The position numbers were made by a program, and so were the translations under genes. Positions 31,335-43,482 of a stretch of DNA of 64,000 nucleotides are shown here, piece after piece (position 1 is the stretch's first letter; the number at the start of each line of letters is the position of its first letter). The notes under the pieces were generated by a model that ran no database searches, had not been told where the DNA came from, and saw only the letters and a list, made by a program, of their open reading frames with translations. This DNA comes from Lophium mytilinum (lineage: Eukaryota > Ascomycota > Dothideomycetes > Mytilinidiales > Mytilinidiaceae), in assembly GCA_010093605.1 (NCBI GenBank), contig MU004181.1, forward strand, positions 3,006,215 to 3,070,214. The letters are read 5' to 3'.

Positions 31335-32628
31335 ATGAGGACCGCGTTTCTTTGCGCGCTCGCCGCGCTTTTCCACTTCTCTACCCCCGCCGGAGCCTCC
31401 AGCGACAAGTCGAAACAGGCGCCGAAACCTTGCACAATCCACTCTCCCACTACCGACCGCTTCTTCGACCTCAACCCCATCCAGGTCGTGCTGCCAGAGG
31501 AGGGCGAGAAGGTGCACAAGGGTGACCGCACCGAGAGCTGGCATGCAAAGGGCTACGACTACGGCGCAAACTTCACCATCAACTTCTGCGGGCCGGTAGT
31601 TGAAGAGCTTAATGAGGTCAAGGACTTGGACAAGAGCTTGTACCGGAATGTCAGTGCCTTCTATGAGAGGGACGGAGTGCAGTACGCGATTGGGTGAGTG
31701 CTAGTCTGATGCGCCTATGTCACTGCCTCTAGGTTCCGAGGATGAGAGAAGGGAGACGTCCTCAGGCCTGGAACGGATCATTATTGCCCTATGAAGGCTT
31801 TCGTACCAGAAGCTGATGTACTGTTTATTTGTAGCCTCGAGAACTCCGAACCCGTCTTCCGCGGCCGTAAACTCGTCCTAAACTACACCGGCGGATCCTA
31901 CTGCTCCTCCGGCCATTCGAAGCGTGCCCTCCTCCCTCACGATGCTGAACACCTCGCTACCCGCGAAAAGTATGACGATGATGACGACAAGGACAAGGAC
32001 GACCCAGAGGACGACGAACCCAAGAAGAAGCCGAGCAAAGGCTCCGACGAACGCCGCAAGTCTACAATCATATCTCTCTTGTGCGAAAAAGATCCACTGG
32101 CCACAACCGCAATCGCGTTCGTTGCCGCGAGCGAAGACGAGTGCACCTACTTCTTCGAAGCTAGGACCAGCGCCGCCTGTGGTGGGATCGAGGCTGCTAA
32201 GCAAACGCTCGGACCCGGCGGCGTCTTCGGTGTGATGTGAGTTTAAAGGTCTATTTGGATTTGAGATGGGTCTAACAAGCATAGTGCTTTGATTGCGGCC
32301 TTGGTGTACTTCGTCGGTGGCTGTGTATATCAACGCACAGTCATGCATCAACGGGGATGGCGCCAACTGCCCAACTATTCCATGTGGGCTGGAATCGGAG
32401 GATTTATCTGGGTAAGAAACACGCTATCAATATCTATGAGCTCTGCTTATCAACGTTCAGGATATGGTCATAATCCTGACTTCCTCATGTGCACGCCTCC
32501 TCCCGTCACGTCGAGGCTACAGCCGAGTCTCCCTAGGCCACGAAAATGGACGAGATCGTGGCCGTGGACACCGAAATGACGACGAGAACCGACTGATTGA
32601 CAATCTAGATGAAGAGTGGGAAGACTAA
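31335..32628 (+). CDS. Mannose-6-phosphate-receptor-homology (MRH) type I membrane protein
   Basis: Four exons, 31335-31693, 31835-32236, 32285-32411 and 32461-32628, give 351 residues. There is a signal peptide (MRTAFLCALAALFHFSTPAG), then a luminal cysteine-containing domain: CTIHSPTTDRFFDLNPIQV, GYDYGANFTINFCGPV, a GGSYC motif, CEKDPLATTAIAFV, ECTYFFEARTSAAC. One transmembrane helix follows (IALIAALVYFVGGCVY). The cytosolic tail holds GYSRV (a YxxPhi sorting motif) and an acidic end, LDEEWED. This is the layout of cation-dependent M6P-receptor-like, Mrl1 and Atg27-type proteins cycling between Golgi and endosomes. An unusual acidic/lysine insert (DDDDDKDKDDPEDDEPKKK) sits inside the luminal domain. 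Mrl1-like versus Atg27-like cannot be decided here. Confidence 0.85.
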
Positions 32629-33594
32629 ACCCTTCAATATCCCTTTCGCATTTTACAAGGAGCATGGGGCGTTCGGGTGAATGCATGGTCAGGGATACGA
32701 AGTGTAGGATATGGTTGGCGCTGCATCCTTTTAGTGCTGAAGCTGGCGACAGCCAGAACAAAGCACTCGGAGGAAATCTTTTCGCATCTACTGGCTGTTC
32801 AATAGACATCATGACACTTATGTATGCCTAGGAAGTGACATCTGCTGTGAGCCCCGTAAAGTAAATAGTGAGCTAGATGGTGAATGGCTAAAGATGATGC
32901 TTTATTTTTCTCGTCCGGAACGCTCGGTTTTGTAGAGAACCAAGTGGCTTTGCTTTTGTGACGATCGCTCGCAGCCAATGAGGCATTTCAGGATCCGGGT
33001 TGATCCGATGGCCCGAGAGAGAGTCAATTAAAGAACAGTGAAACGCTCACAGTGCGCTCGAATTTGGTGGCTCCCTAGCTCAAACTTGCTGATAGAGAGC
33101 GACACACACTGTAGGCAGGTGAAGACCCATGAAACCGCGTTGCGCCAAAAGATATCCGGCACGTCCTGTCCCAGATAGCTTCGGCAGCCACGCTCCTTTT
33201 CATTTGGGTTGGAGATAACGTTATATGGGAGGCAACGCAGTCGACAGCCGCCAGACGCAGAGAAGGCGCTCATCGTAGTGAAGTAAAGTGAAAGTAAACA
33301 CCAAGATCCAAACCTTCGATTCACGAGCGCTCGACAAGAGTTAATAGAGAGCCGCTCTGCCGCCCGGTCCTCCCCGAGGTAAACGGGTTACCGTAGCAAA
33401 AGGGAGACGCCAAACTTGGCTGGCTCCCAGAAAGGCTTGGCGGCCCGGGCGCTCCAGCAAATCTTTCCTTTCCGCCTTTTAAGGTCTTCTCTTCTGCCAA
33501 CCTCCTCCATCTTCCCCCATCCCCCGTCTCAGACACCCATCTCCCCTCCGTCTTTTTAGTTCATCAGAGCAGTGGTGCTTACCATTCCTTCGCA
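32629..33594. other. Intergenic: MRH gene 3' flank and ADP/ATP carrier promoter
   Basis: Nearly 1 kb. The last 200 bp before 33595 are pyrimidine-rich, as expected before a highly expressed gene. Nothing else recognised. Confidence 0.45.
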
Positions 33595-35066
33595 ATGGCC
33601 GCTCAGCAAGATAAGTCCTTCATGGGCATGCCGGTAAGCATTTCTCCCGAGCCTCCAGCGCCTCGATCCGACCGCGGCGACTCCATCATCGATTTTCGGA
33701 CTGCCATTCCAATGACCTCGTCCACGCCTTGCTCTGCGATGCGACGATTCTCGGGATGGTGTTCTGGTTGTTGTTGATGGCCGCCGTCGCTGGGCGGCTC
33801 AGCTCCGCTGTTTTTGTTCCGCGGGATCGCATCGGTTACTGACCTCACTCTAGGGCTTCGTCGTCGATTTCTTGAGTACGTTCACTCTCCACAGGCAGTT
33901 GCAGACGATTTTTGATGCCATTGGCCATCGAATCTCTATTGCGATGCGTTCTGGATATTTTTGTCCATACGTGCGGCGACTAACTCCTTATCTACAGTGG
34001 GTGGTATCTCTGCCGCCGTCTCGAAAACCGCTGCTGCTCCCATTGAGCGTGTCAAGCTCCTCATCCAGAACCAGGTACGTCCCTAAATACACAGATCTGG
34101 CTAGGGCAGCTGTCTCTAGCCCCCGTGAGCTGGCGCTAACAGCTTTCCAGGATGAGATGCTGAAGTCCGGTCGTCTCGACCGCAAGTACGATGGCATTGT
34201 GGAGTGCTTCCGCCGAACCACTCAACAGGAGGGTGTCGTCTCTCTATGGAGAGGTAACACTGCCAACGTCATCCGTTACTTCCCTACCCAGGCCCTGAAC
34301 TTCGCCTTCCGCGATACCTACAAGTCCATGTTCGCCTACAAGAAGGAGCGTGACGGATACGCCAAGTGGATGATGGGCAACTTGGCCTCCGGTGGTGTAT
34401 GTCTACTCAGCCCCCCTCCAATTGAAAACTACTAATATGTGAAACAGGCTGCTGGTGCCACTTCGCTTCTCTTCGTCTACTCTCTGGACTACGCCCGTAC
34501 CCGTCTTGCCAACGATGCTAAGAACGCCAAGAAGGGTGGTGACCGTCAATTCAACGGTCTGGTAGACGTCTACAAGAAGACCCTCGCTTCCGATGGTATT
34601 GCCGGTCTGTACCGTGGTTTCATGCCCTCCGTTCTCGGCATAGTCGTCTACCGTGGTCTGTACTTCGGCATGTACGACTCCCTGAAGCCCGTCGTCCTCG
34701 TTGGTCCTCTTGAGGGCAACTTCCTCGCCTCGTTCTTGCTCGGTTGGTCTGTCACCACTGGTGCTGGTATCGCCTCTTACCCTCTGGACACCATCCGTCG
34801 TCGCATGATGATGACCTCCGGTGAGGTATGTATAATCGTTCTCCTATCATTACTGCTATTTTTGCTAATCCGATTTCTAGGCCGTCAAGTACAAGTCTTC
34901 CCTCGATGCCGGTCGCCAGATCATCGCTGCTGAGGGTGTCAAGTCTCTGTTCAAGGGTGCCGGTGCTAACATTCTCCGTGGTGTCGCCGGTGCCGGTGTG
35001 CTCTCCATCTACGACCAGGCCCAGCTCATCATGTTCGGCAAGAAGTTCAAGGGTGGATCTGGTTAA
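33595..35066 (+). CDS. AAC: Mitochondrial ADP/ATP carrier
   Basis: Inner-membrane carrier exchanging cytosolic ADP for matrix ATP. Six exons (33595-33633, 33854-33875, 33998-34074, 34151-34396, 34448-34825, 34881-35066) give 315 residues. The three carrier repeats each carry their signature: [25 protein letters not shown] and [12 protein letters not shown]. The RRRMMM hexapeptide is diagnostic for ADP/ATP carriers. Exon 2 is only 22 nt (GFVVDFL) and the first two introns (220 and 122 nt) are larger than the others, a common arrangement for 5' introns of highly expressed fungal genes. Codon use is strongly biased to C-ending codons, consistent with high expression. Confidence 0.98.
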
Positions 35067-35744
35067 GCAACTGTCTGAGACCTAGGAGGGGAGATAATGG
35101 CGACCGTGGTTGTGTCGCGGTGGTAGACTGGATAGAGCAATACCAAGCCCGCGAAGGCGGAATATTGTTCTGGTCACGAAAGCACGATGCGGTCATGGGA
35201 AGACGGGTCGAGCCTCCACTTTTCCTAATTCCAAGCCTCTGTACTTTACTGCCTGGCAATTTTTCACCCCCATCACACTGTACTACTCCTGGCTTGCATG
35301 GTCAATCGACTCCTCTTCCATTTGCTTTATTCCTGTTGCTCTTGCGACTGACTGGCTGCGCGGTTGGGTTTCCTGGTGTCGTTGGGGGCTCAACATGTTG
35401 ATAGATGTTGCGATTTTCTCCGGCAAGGGGTTCAACGGTCTGCGGCTCTGGTCGATCAAAATAACTAGCATAGATTGTTTGTTTTCCCTACAGACTGTTC
35501 TATGGTGAATCTTCGTGATACTGCTTGATATGGAGATATGTGGGTTCGGTCACGTGTCGCTGATGTCACTGCTGCCCAAAACGGCAATCAGCTACCACCG
35601 AGGACAACGTACCTGCCTCAAAGGCAAACAACTTCGCCATCCATCTCTCTACTCCACGACTACAATCCCATAAATCCTCTACTACCACTGTATTGCTCCA
35701 TCCGCAATTGTCGAACTACCACAAATCCATCAAATCCATCCACC
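35067..35744. other. Intergenic: ADP/ATP carrier 3' UTR and next promoter
   Basis: T-rich downstream sequence of the carrier gene, then a GGTCACGTGTC E-box near 35550 and an A/C-rich leader before 35745. No gene recognised. Confidence 0.4.
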
Positions 35745-36482
35745 ATGCCTCCAATCCCACCCATTCCCATCCACGCAAACGACCCCATCAACGCCTCCCA
35801 CGACGCCGCCTCTTCCGCCTCAACATCCTTCACCACCGCAGCAAAGGCCGACGGCATCACACCTCGCACCGCCAATCCCCCTCCCACCCGCACCGCCCCG
35901 GCCTCCGTCCCCGCCACCACAACCGCCGACCCCTCAGCACCTCCCCCGCCTCAACCAGGCGCGCGCCCACTCCCTCCCACCGCCACAGCGCGCGAAACAG
36001 GCTATAATACCGCCCACCCCGCGCCACCGCAGCCGCTACCCGGCATCAACGTCCCCCGCAGCGTAGAAGCTACAGTGACCAGCACGGCGACATACCAGCA
36101 GATGCCCACGCCAGCCGCGTTTGGCTACCCCGCGCCGACGGGCTCGCAGAGTAGGGGGACGGATACGACGAGTACGCGGGAGCAGAGGGCGGGGCCGACG
36201 ACGTTGAGTATGGGGCCGGCGGGGAGCGCGTATCAGCACGAGGACCAGCAGCAGCCACAGCAGACGAGGGCGAGTTTGGAGCATCCGCCGGGGTATGTGC
36301 AGGATCCGTATGCGTCGGCGGATGGGAGTGCGGCGCAGCGGCGGAGCTTGGAGGATGCGAAGGCCAGGGAGGCGGAGGAGGGTGGGGTGGGAAGTGCGGT
36401 CTGGGGGGCGTTGGGGAGGGCGGGGGAGGCGTTGAAGGGGGCGGAGGAGGCGGTTTGGAGGAGTGTGGGGAGGAAGGGGTAG
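35745..36482 (+). CDS. Proline/alanine-rich disordered protein with conserved C-terminal tail
   Basis: Single exon. The ATG in a CACC context at 35745 gives 245 residues; an earlier in-frame ATG at 35538 would add 69. The N-terminal two thirds are Pro/Ala/Thr-rich and disordered. The tail contains SLEHPPGYVQDPYASADGSA and ends in an amphipathic helix GRAGEALKGAEEAVWRSVGR, an arrangement I recognise from uncharacterised proteins conserved across Pezizomycotina. Strong G-ending codon bias in the second half and C-ending bias in the first half create long open frames on the other strand. Function unknown. Confidence 0.65.
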   Translation: MPPIPPIPIHANDPINASHDAASSASTSFTTAAKADGITPRTANPPPTRTAPASVPATTTADPSAPPPPQPGARPLPPTATARETGYNTAHPAPPQPLPGINVPRSVEATVTSTATYQQMPTPAAFGYPAPTGSQSRGTDTTSTREQRAGPTTLSMGPAGSAYQHEDQQQPQQTRASLEHPPGYVQDPYASADGSAAQRRSLEDAKAREAEEGGVGSAVWGALGRAGEALKGAEEAVWRSVGRKG

Positions 36483-36617
36483 ATAAGGGGGTTTTTGAGG
36501 GTGGGGAGGGAGGGAGGTTGTGTAACTAATGAATAGAAACTGGTATCAGAAGGCTTTGAAGTCGTTGATGTCATGGTGTGAAGTTTCGGACGTGGTTCGT
36601 GTGTTATTGAGAACGAT

Positions 36618-38559
36618 CTACAAGCTAGTCGACCCGCCGAGCTTGATGCAAACAGCCTTCGTCTCTAAGAAATTCTCCATCGAGTACCTATAGCCCTCCC
36701 TCCCGCTGCCAGAGCTCTTATACCCACCAAAAGGACCATCTTTCATATGCGTCGGACTCGTGCAGTTGATACCTACAACCCCACTCTCCAACTCCTTCGC
36801 AAACCGCATCGCCCGATCAATATCCTTCGTAAAGACACTCGCATACAACCCAAACTCCGTATCATTCGCCTTCGCCAACACCTCCTCCTCCGTCTCAAAC
36901 GTATTGATATTAACCACCGGTCCGAAAATCTCCTCTCGCATGATACTCGAGTTCTCCGGCGCACCCGTGAAAATTGTTGGGCGGATAAAGAACCCGTTCT
37001 GCTCTGCCGCCGCCTCCCCGCCCATCACGAGCTGCCCAACCTTCTTCCCGTCCTCGATGTACCGCAGCACAGTCTCGTGCTGCGCCGCGTCCGCCTGCGG
37101 GCCGTGGTTCGTCGCGGGGTCGAGCGTGTCGCCCATCGTGACGAGCGCGAAGGTTTTTTGGTACGCGGCCATGAACTCAGCGGCGATGCTGGCTTGCACG
37201 TAGATGCGGCTGTTGGCCATGCAGACTTGGCCGCTGTTTTGCTTCATGCTTTGCACGGTGGCGGCGACGGCGTCGGAGAGGTCGGCGTCGGCGAAGACGA
37301 TGGCGGGGGATTTGCCGCCGAGTTCGAGTAGGACGTGCTTGAGGTTGGATTTGGAGGCCGCGGCTTGGATCAGGCGGCCGGTGCGGCCGGAGCCGGTGAA
37401 GGTGAGGGCGCGGACGTCCATGTCTGAGGGGGTAAGGGCATGGGTTAGCGGGTTTGTTTTGATGAAAGGGGGGTTGAGACAGATACTAGAGCCTCTGGTG
37501 TTGCTTGTTCTTGAGTGCCCCTTAAATCGCGTTTGACAACCGATTTTGGCATAAACCGGTATGAAGCGGTTCAAATATGGGCTCAAATGCGAACTTAAGC
37601 GGGTGTTGAAACATGACATAGATCGTATTTCAACATATTCCCAGGAAGAGTGACACCGGAGGACTCTAGTATATGTAATTGGGCCTTACGTACGGTGGGA
37701 GAGGACGGAGCCGGAGATGTTGCCAAAGCCCGTGATGATGTTGAAGACGCCAGGGGGGAAGCCGGCTTGGAGAACCAAGGTGGCGACTTTCGCGGACTGA
37801 GGGAGCGTTAGCTGCGATGGTTTTGCATAGATGATCATGTGTAACAGAGTAAGACGGTTAGGTGCTTACGGTCAAAGGAGCCTTCTCACTGCTCTTCAAT
37901 ACAACTGTGTTCCCCGTGATCAACGCGGGGGCTAACTTGCCAGCCAAGAATAGAAGGGGATAGTTCCAAGGGATGATGGCCGCGACTACACCATAGGGCT
38001 GTCTAAAGGTCATGTTGACGTATCCGGGGGTTTGAATGCTTGTCGTTCCTTGGACTTCATACCCGGCTTCGGCGTAGTGCTCGATTCGTGATGCTGCCTC
38101 CTTAGCGTCGATGAAATGAGTTACGGGCCGGCCCATAGACATGGCCTCGAGGCTTGCGAGTTCGTTCTGGTTCTCTCGGATCAGTTGAGCAAGTCTCTTG
38201 AGAGGGGCAGCTCGTTCCTCGACGCTGAGAGCTGACCAGGCTGGGAAAGAGGCTTTGGCGGCAGCGACGGCGGCGTTCGTGTCGGCTTCTGAGGCTTCGT
38301 AGACTAAATTAATCTGTTATTATAGGCCTTTTCGGTGTGTCATCTCTTTTCACGAGGCCAAATCTCAAGTAAAACGCTACGAACCTTTGGCGACCGGTTC
38401 CAGAGTGGCGGGGTTTATCAAGTCGAACGTTTTCTTGGACTCGACAAGCTACGTTGGCAAGTCAGAATCAGCTAGATCTGATATGGCTCATTCATGAGAG
38501 TGCACTACCTCTCCATTGATGAGAAGACGAGTCTCGATGTATCTCTTTGGCCCAGGCAT
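36618..38559 (-). CDS. Aldehyde dehydrogenase (NAD(P)+-dependent, class 1-like)
   Basis: Oxidises aldehydes to acids. Five exons (38559-38509, 38448-38385, 38303-37870, 37796-37694, 37423-36618) give 485 residues. Conserved elements in order: PYGVVAAIIPWNYPL, KLAPALITGNTVVLKSSEKAPLT (cofactor lysine), FTGSGRTGRLIQ, LELGGKSPAIVFADADL (general-base Glu), QNSGQVCMANSRIYV (catalytic Cys), EEIFGPVVNI and PFGGYKSSGSGREGY. No targeting signal is seen, so it is probably cytosolic. The physiological substrate is unknown. It is convergent with the disordered-protein gene, with only 135 bp between the stops. Confidence 0.94.
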
Positions 38560-41500
38560 AGCTCTTTAAGCGTGAGGATCGAAGAAGTACGCGTTTGAAG
38601 AATTGAGGGGAAAAAGTACGAGTAGAGAGCAGAAAGCTACCAGAGAATTTCAAGAAGAAAGGACCAAGTACCCCACTCTAAAACTCTGGACTAGAAGCTT
38701 GGAGATGTGCAGATAACGACCCAAATGGGCTGTCTAAATTAGCCCGCGGAGTAGGAGATGTTGTACGCAGTTCAGGTTGCAGCGGGGGACTCGGATTTAA
38801 AGTGTCCGGCGCGGCACAGCTGCAGCTCGAAGCGCATCGATTGCGAAGGATGCTGGACGTGCGCAACCATGCATATTGCCTTGCATTGAGCGTTCCGAAA
38901 ATGGTGGACGCTCCCGAACGCCCTGTGATGGCAATGTGAAGAGCAAGCAAATGTGCCACTGACCCGACATCGCTTGCGTGAGGTTCGGGATCGGCCCGAT
39001 GAAATACTAGCTCTAGGAGGGATAGACTAGCTAGATGAACTTCTCTTATTGGCAATTATTTCAACCCGAAGTGCATGCCGGTTGGCCGGCGTGGGAGTAC
39101 CTAGGACCTGGCACCGGGTAGAGGGTTGGTAGATCGAGGTGTATCTAAATGGTGGGGTCCTAATCAATCTCGCAGAAGCTCAAATATGCATTCAGTTACC
39201 CAGTCAAAATTGCAATACTCTTATACCCCAGGTTCAGGGCTTCAACCTGCAAAGTCCACCGCTTTGCTGCAACACTCATTTTTTTTATAGCCCCTATGAG
39301 TATCATCGCGGCCCTCACGGCGAGGCTGCTCTACCCTAGACGACATTACGTTTCGAGTCACTGCAACTTCTTCGAGGTGTTGAGCATCGTGTCGTATGCG
39401 AGTGCTTTGGCCTTCGGTTGGTCTAAGATTCGCATGTTGACTTACCTTTGTATTTAGGAGGTGAAGTTGAGGGCTACGGGGGGCCTAACTAGGTGAAGCG
39501 ATTAGCCAAGAACAACGGCAAAGTAATCTACCTATCGAGATGTAAAACCTGTACCTTATCATCGTGTATTTCTGATAGAAAATCGATACGCAGCAAATTA
39601 TAAGAGTTGGAAGTGCAAGAGGCAATGCCCGGGATTTGAGAAATTGCGGGACGGTCGTTGATTTTAGCCGTCCTACCGGCGCCATTTAGGTGGCTCAACG
39701 AGTTGATCAGAGTGGTATATGGGATTGAAAGTCGTGTAAAGTGCGATCAATGCATAGTGTAGAGCTACTTGTTGGTGCAAACGACTTACTTGTTGGCTTT
39801 TTTCGCACTATTAACCGCCTTTTTAGAAGCTTTCAAACATTGAGAGCTTGATGCTGCACCTTTGGTAGTAGGCAGCGTTCATTATGCACTTGGGCAAATC
39901 CCAAGTCTGGTTTCCTTGCTCGAGGTAAGTATAGGGAGCTGGCAGATTGGCGTGAGGGGTGAAGCAAAAGTCTGAGGGAGGCATCTACAAGCTCCAGGGA
40001 ACAAAGAAGCCGAGTATTGATAGAATTCCTGTGACTTCGCTGACAAAATGCAGACATCGATAGAAAAGGAGCAGGAAGTACGGTAGATATTAGATATGCC
40101 TAAGAATTTCACCCGAGAAGGATGGATCACGCTACTAAGAGCTTGGTGAGAAGACCTCCCTACCTGCACATGATTCGATACATGCATGGTGAAGTCCATG
40201 AGAGCCTGTCGAACGCAATACTTGACAGAATATGGACCCACGCTACGGAGCTGTTCCTCGTACGTTCCGGTCTTCATTTCGATCAAGTTCGACTTCCCTG
40301 AATCACGAAGGATTGCATACCCACTCGCGATCACCAACTCGGCCCCAGACCAACAAAGAGCTAAATACCCGAAGGATCCGATCAGACTCGCAACTTGTCC
40401 CGTTTCGGCCGAGAAAGAGGTTGGTTCCAGCGATCACACTTTCGTATTGGGGGCTCACTAGCTGTCAACCATGCAAAACGCCCAAATATGAGGCCATGAA
40501 TGCATTTTCTTTCGAGGAGGAAGCCATGGTGTGACACGTGAGACTGGATCATGTTTTGGAAGATGGCGAGTGAGTGCAAGGCTGACTGTAGCGTGAAACT
40601 GTGGGGTGGTGCAGCGCTAGGACCTTATTCCCGGACCTGTAGGTGGGAACAAGGTTGTGCAGGATGCTCTTTTTAGACTTATGGAATATACCTATTGAAG
40701 GCTAATGTCGTGGCGGTAATACTGCATGATGCCTATCAGACTTTGCTTGTATCTGAAGGCGGTGTATCGGATCACCGGAGATGATGAATAATAGCTATGG
40801 AGCATGGACGGCATAGATTCCGCGCCATCTTGGTCGTCGCAGTCGCAAGTGTGGCCATTTTTTGCATAGCCATCCTCCATGGAGTAGTGGCATGTAGAAT
40901 TCCGTCATATGCAAGAGACCCCTGCCAAGCGCGAAGTCAAAGGCTCCGTTGCGATCGGCTACCGTTTCACCTCTTTCCAGAAGGTTTCCCGAAGCAGCAG
41001 GTGAATGCTGATCAGTCAGTGTCGCCGCCGCGGTGCGAGAGAAAGGCGAGGCGCTGACATCGGGGCCCGCTGTTCCGAACTGACACGATGAAGCAATCGC
41101 AGCTCTGGCACTGCTGATGCCATGCAAGATTGGTCTTGGGTACGGTATTAGAGATGCTTATAGGGAGACGAAAAGCTATATAAAGCGGCCGCGAAGTGGT
41201 CCAAAATACACAAGCGAACGCCCCGGCAAACACTCAAGCGGTGTGCAAGGCACGAAGTCTATATTGAGGCGCCCAAAAGCATGACGGGCGGACGAGGCTG
41301 GCGGTACCACGATGTGGCCAGCCCGGCAAAGAAAGGGTGAAGGAGGCTGCTCCACGAAGGCCCTGCAGTTCCAATTGGTGTGCATCAAGCTTCAAGGCAA
41401 GACTCCGCGGGTTTGATACAACGACGTCCGACATCCCGGAGTGCCCGCTGGCGTCGCGATATCACCTGGAAGGAGTTGAGGTTGAAGGCAGCGGCGGCGA

Positions 41501-42288
41501 ATGGTTTTCGCATGCTGCAGTGTGCTGAGGCGAGAAGTCGAAGGTTCTGCGATTCGATGCGAGGTTGATGCCCTCGGGCGAGCAGGCCTCGGCTCCAGAA
41601 ATACGACGCTTGGCGTGGCTATTTTTGGCGGTGCAACTGAGGCTGTGCACCGCTTCTCACCAACCTCAACACACGCCAGCAGCGCCGGCGACTCTCGCCC
41701 GCACGACGGGCTCTTCCCGCTGCAGTAGCCGCTGACGGCGCCCGCGTGCCTCCCCGGTGCCCCTCAGGTGCCCAAAACACAGCGCAAACTGCTCACCAGG
41801 CAGGCTGAGACGAGCATGAGCCGCATCGCGCCGCAGGGACATGCTAGAGGATGCTAGAGGCAGAGCTGGGCCGCGAGCGTCTTCCCTTTGCGTCGGTCCA
41901 TCATCCAACTGATCTGCCGCAGCAAGTCGCATCCTCAGGCCTGCCAGAAGCGGCCCAGCCGTCGAAGCAGTGTCTTGCCTCAATCTCCGCCGGGGCATGG
42001 AGCGCAGCGATCCTTCAGGAGAGGCCTGAGCGAGGCGTCCACTGGCCGGCGTCACAGCACATAATGTCCTCTGCTCCCAGCTGCTGTGGGCATGCTCAGC
42101 TAGCCGACTAGATTCTCCTAATTCTGCCACTCGACCGCATTGAGACGTGCAGCTCCATTGCATTTGCCTCCACCACCACCTAAGCAGCCATCTCGGGACA
42201 TTCATTCACCACACAGCACGAGCGACGTCGACGGACGCACAACGCCTCTAAAATATCCCACCTGATCGACACCCCGGCCTGCAGAACA
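38560..42288. other. 3.7-kb gene-poor region
   Basis: No gene with recognisable domains or a convincing exon chain. One minus-strand frame around 39882-40436 stays open for about 185 codons without a start, ends near a possible GTAGGG donor, and may be a gene remnant. The GC-rich part at 40800-42280 gives long shadow frames only. Long upstream regions like this are usual for regulated fungal genes, so it may be promoter for the gene at 42289. Confidence 0.45.
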
Positions 42289-43482
42289 ATGCTACCCTGC
42301 CGCCAGTCGGACACCCCTCCGTCGATCGCCCGCCCCGACTATATCTCGTATACTTCCCTCCAGCTGCTCAAGTCGTCTCTCCTGCTACTCCAAATTGACC
42401 AGCCGTGCATGGCGAGCAACATCCCCCGTCGCCCTGTGGGCCAGCACGCGCCGTGGTCTTCGGACGGCCAGTCTGCTTATCGGGCCACTGCGACGGCGGA
42501 TCCCAGCTCCCATATGGTCAACACCCAAAGGACGGCTCCCGCACCGCAGTATCTCTCCATGCCGCCCTCCTCGCCCACCTCAGACAGGAGGCAAAGGTTA
42601 CCTTCTAGTCTACGCTCTCTGATCCGCCGGAAGCCCGAGTCCGATGCCGCGATGCCACAGCAGCCGTCGAAACCAGACCCCAACTCCTACTTCCCTTCTC
42701 GGCCTTCCACGCAACAGGGCGGACTCATGCCGTACTCGTACTATCAGCCCGCGCAGTCTACGCCAGCTCTCTCTGTACCGGCACTGTCTGCTCGCAGCAT
42801 GCCGCCCTCCCCAATGGACACCCCTTCGTCGCTCTTCACCCGCTCCGTCTCGGCCCATGTCGTCTCGCCCACCTCTCCCCAGGACCGCCCACTGCACTCG
42901 TACCGCCATTCCTCCTACGAGCCCAGCTTCGAGCCGCAACCTGTACAAACGCGACGGACTTTCCCAGAGACCCAGTTCGACACTCCCGTGACCACCACCG
43001 CTCCCTCATCTCGCATGCAGTACCAGGAGCCCGAAGCGCTTGCAGACGCCGCCCAGTATCGTCTTTTTGTCGAAGCAACAAGCGGCCTGCCACCCGGGTT
43101 CCTCGACATGCAAAGCCCCTTGTCTCCACCCGGTGCTACGCCCTCTCTATTCGTCCGCACTAGCCAAACACCCAATCCAGCGCCCGTGTCCGCACCTGTT
43201 CTAGACCTCTCGAGCCCGCACAGCCAGCCGCATTCGTATTCGCGCCCACAGCCGCAATATCCTGCCCAGAATCAGACATCAGGCTCCTATGGGTACAGCT
43301 CGCAGTCCCAGCGCATTGCAGACGAGCTGGAGCGATTGTCGGGCGATGAGGAAAATCACGATGACGATGAGCTGCCAAACTACGCACAGAGCCAGGCGGA
43401 GATGAACGAGTTCCGGAGAGCTGAGGCGGCGCGGCGGGCCGCTGAGTTAGAACGGAGCTGGAGGAGTAGAGGGAGGCGGTGA
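42289..43482 (+). CDS. Hypothetical low-complexity Ser/Pro-rich protein
   Basis: Single exon of 397 residues from the ATG at 42289; an alternative start at 42409 (MASNIPRRPVGQ) gives 357. The sequence is almost entirely disordered, rich in Ser, Pro, Gln and Thr. It has a basic patch (SLRSLIRRKPES) and a conserved-looking end: acidic GDEENHDDDELPNYAQSQAE followed by a basic helix (NEFRRAEAARRAAELERSW). Such tails recur in uncharacterised Dothideomycete proteins. No domain, signal peptide or membrane segment was seen. Confidence 0.65.
   Translation: MLPCRQSDTPPSIARPDYISYTSLQLLKSSLLLLQIDQPCMASNIPRRPVGQHAPWSSDGQSAYRATATADPSSHMVNTQRTAPAPQYLSMPPSSPTSDRRQRLPSSLRSLIRRKPESDAAMPQQPSKPDPNSYFPSRPSTQQGGLMPYSYYQPAQSTPALSVPALSARSMPPSPMDTPSSLFTRSVSAHVVSPTSPQDRPLHSYRHSSYEPSFEPQPVQTRRTFPETQFDTPVTTTAPSSRMQYQEPEALADAAQYRLFVEATSGLPPGFLDMQSPLSPPGATPSLFVRTSQTPNPAPVSAPVLDLSSPHSQPHSYSRPQPQYPAQNQTSGSYGYSSQSQRIADELERLSGDEENHDDDELPNYAQSQAEMNEFRRAEAARRAAELERSWRSRGRR

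Noticed and set aside
36000-36480. Long minus-strand frames opposite the Pro/Ala-rich protein and ALDH shadows on plus
   Set aside because: They arise from strong third-position GC bias in the real genes.
14609-38559. A secondary-metabolite or catabolic gene cluster (ECI, GH5, ALDH, ERG24)
   Set aside because: The genes belong to unrelated core pathways, no backbone synthase or dedicated regulator is present, and spacing is ordinary for a fungal chromosome.
41666-42205. 179-codon minus-strand frame upstream of the Ser/Pro-rich gene
   Set aside because: High GC gives long frames here. Composition is Arg/Ala/Leu noise, with no domain and no splice support.
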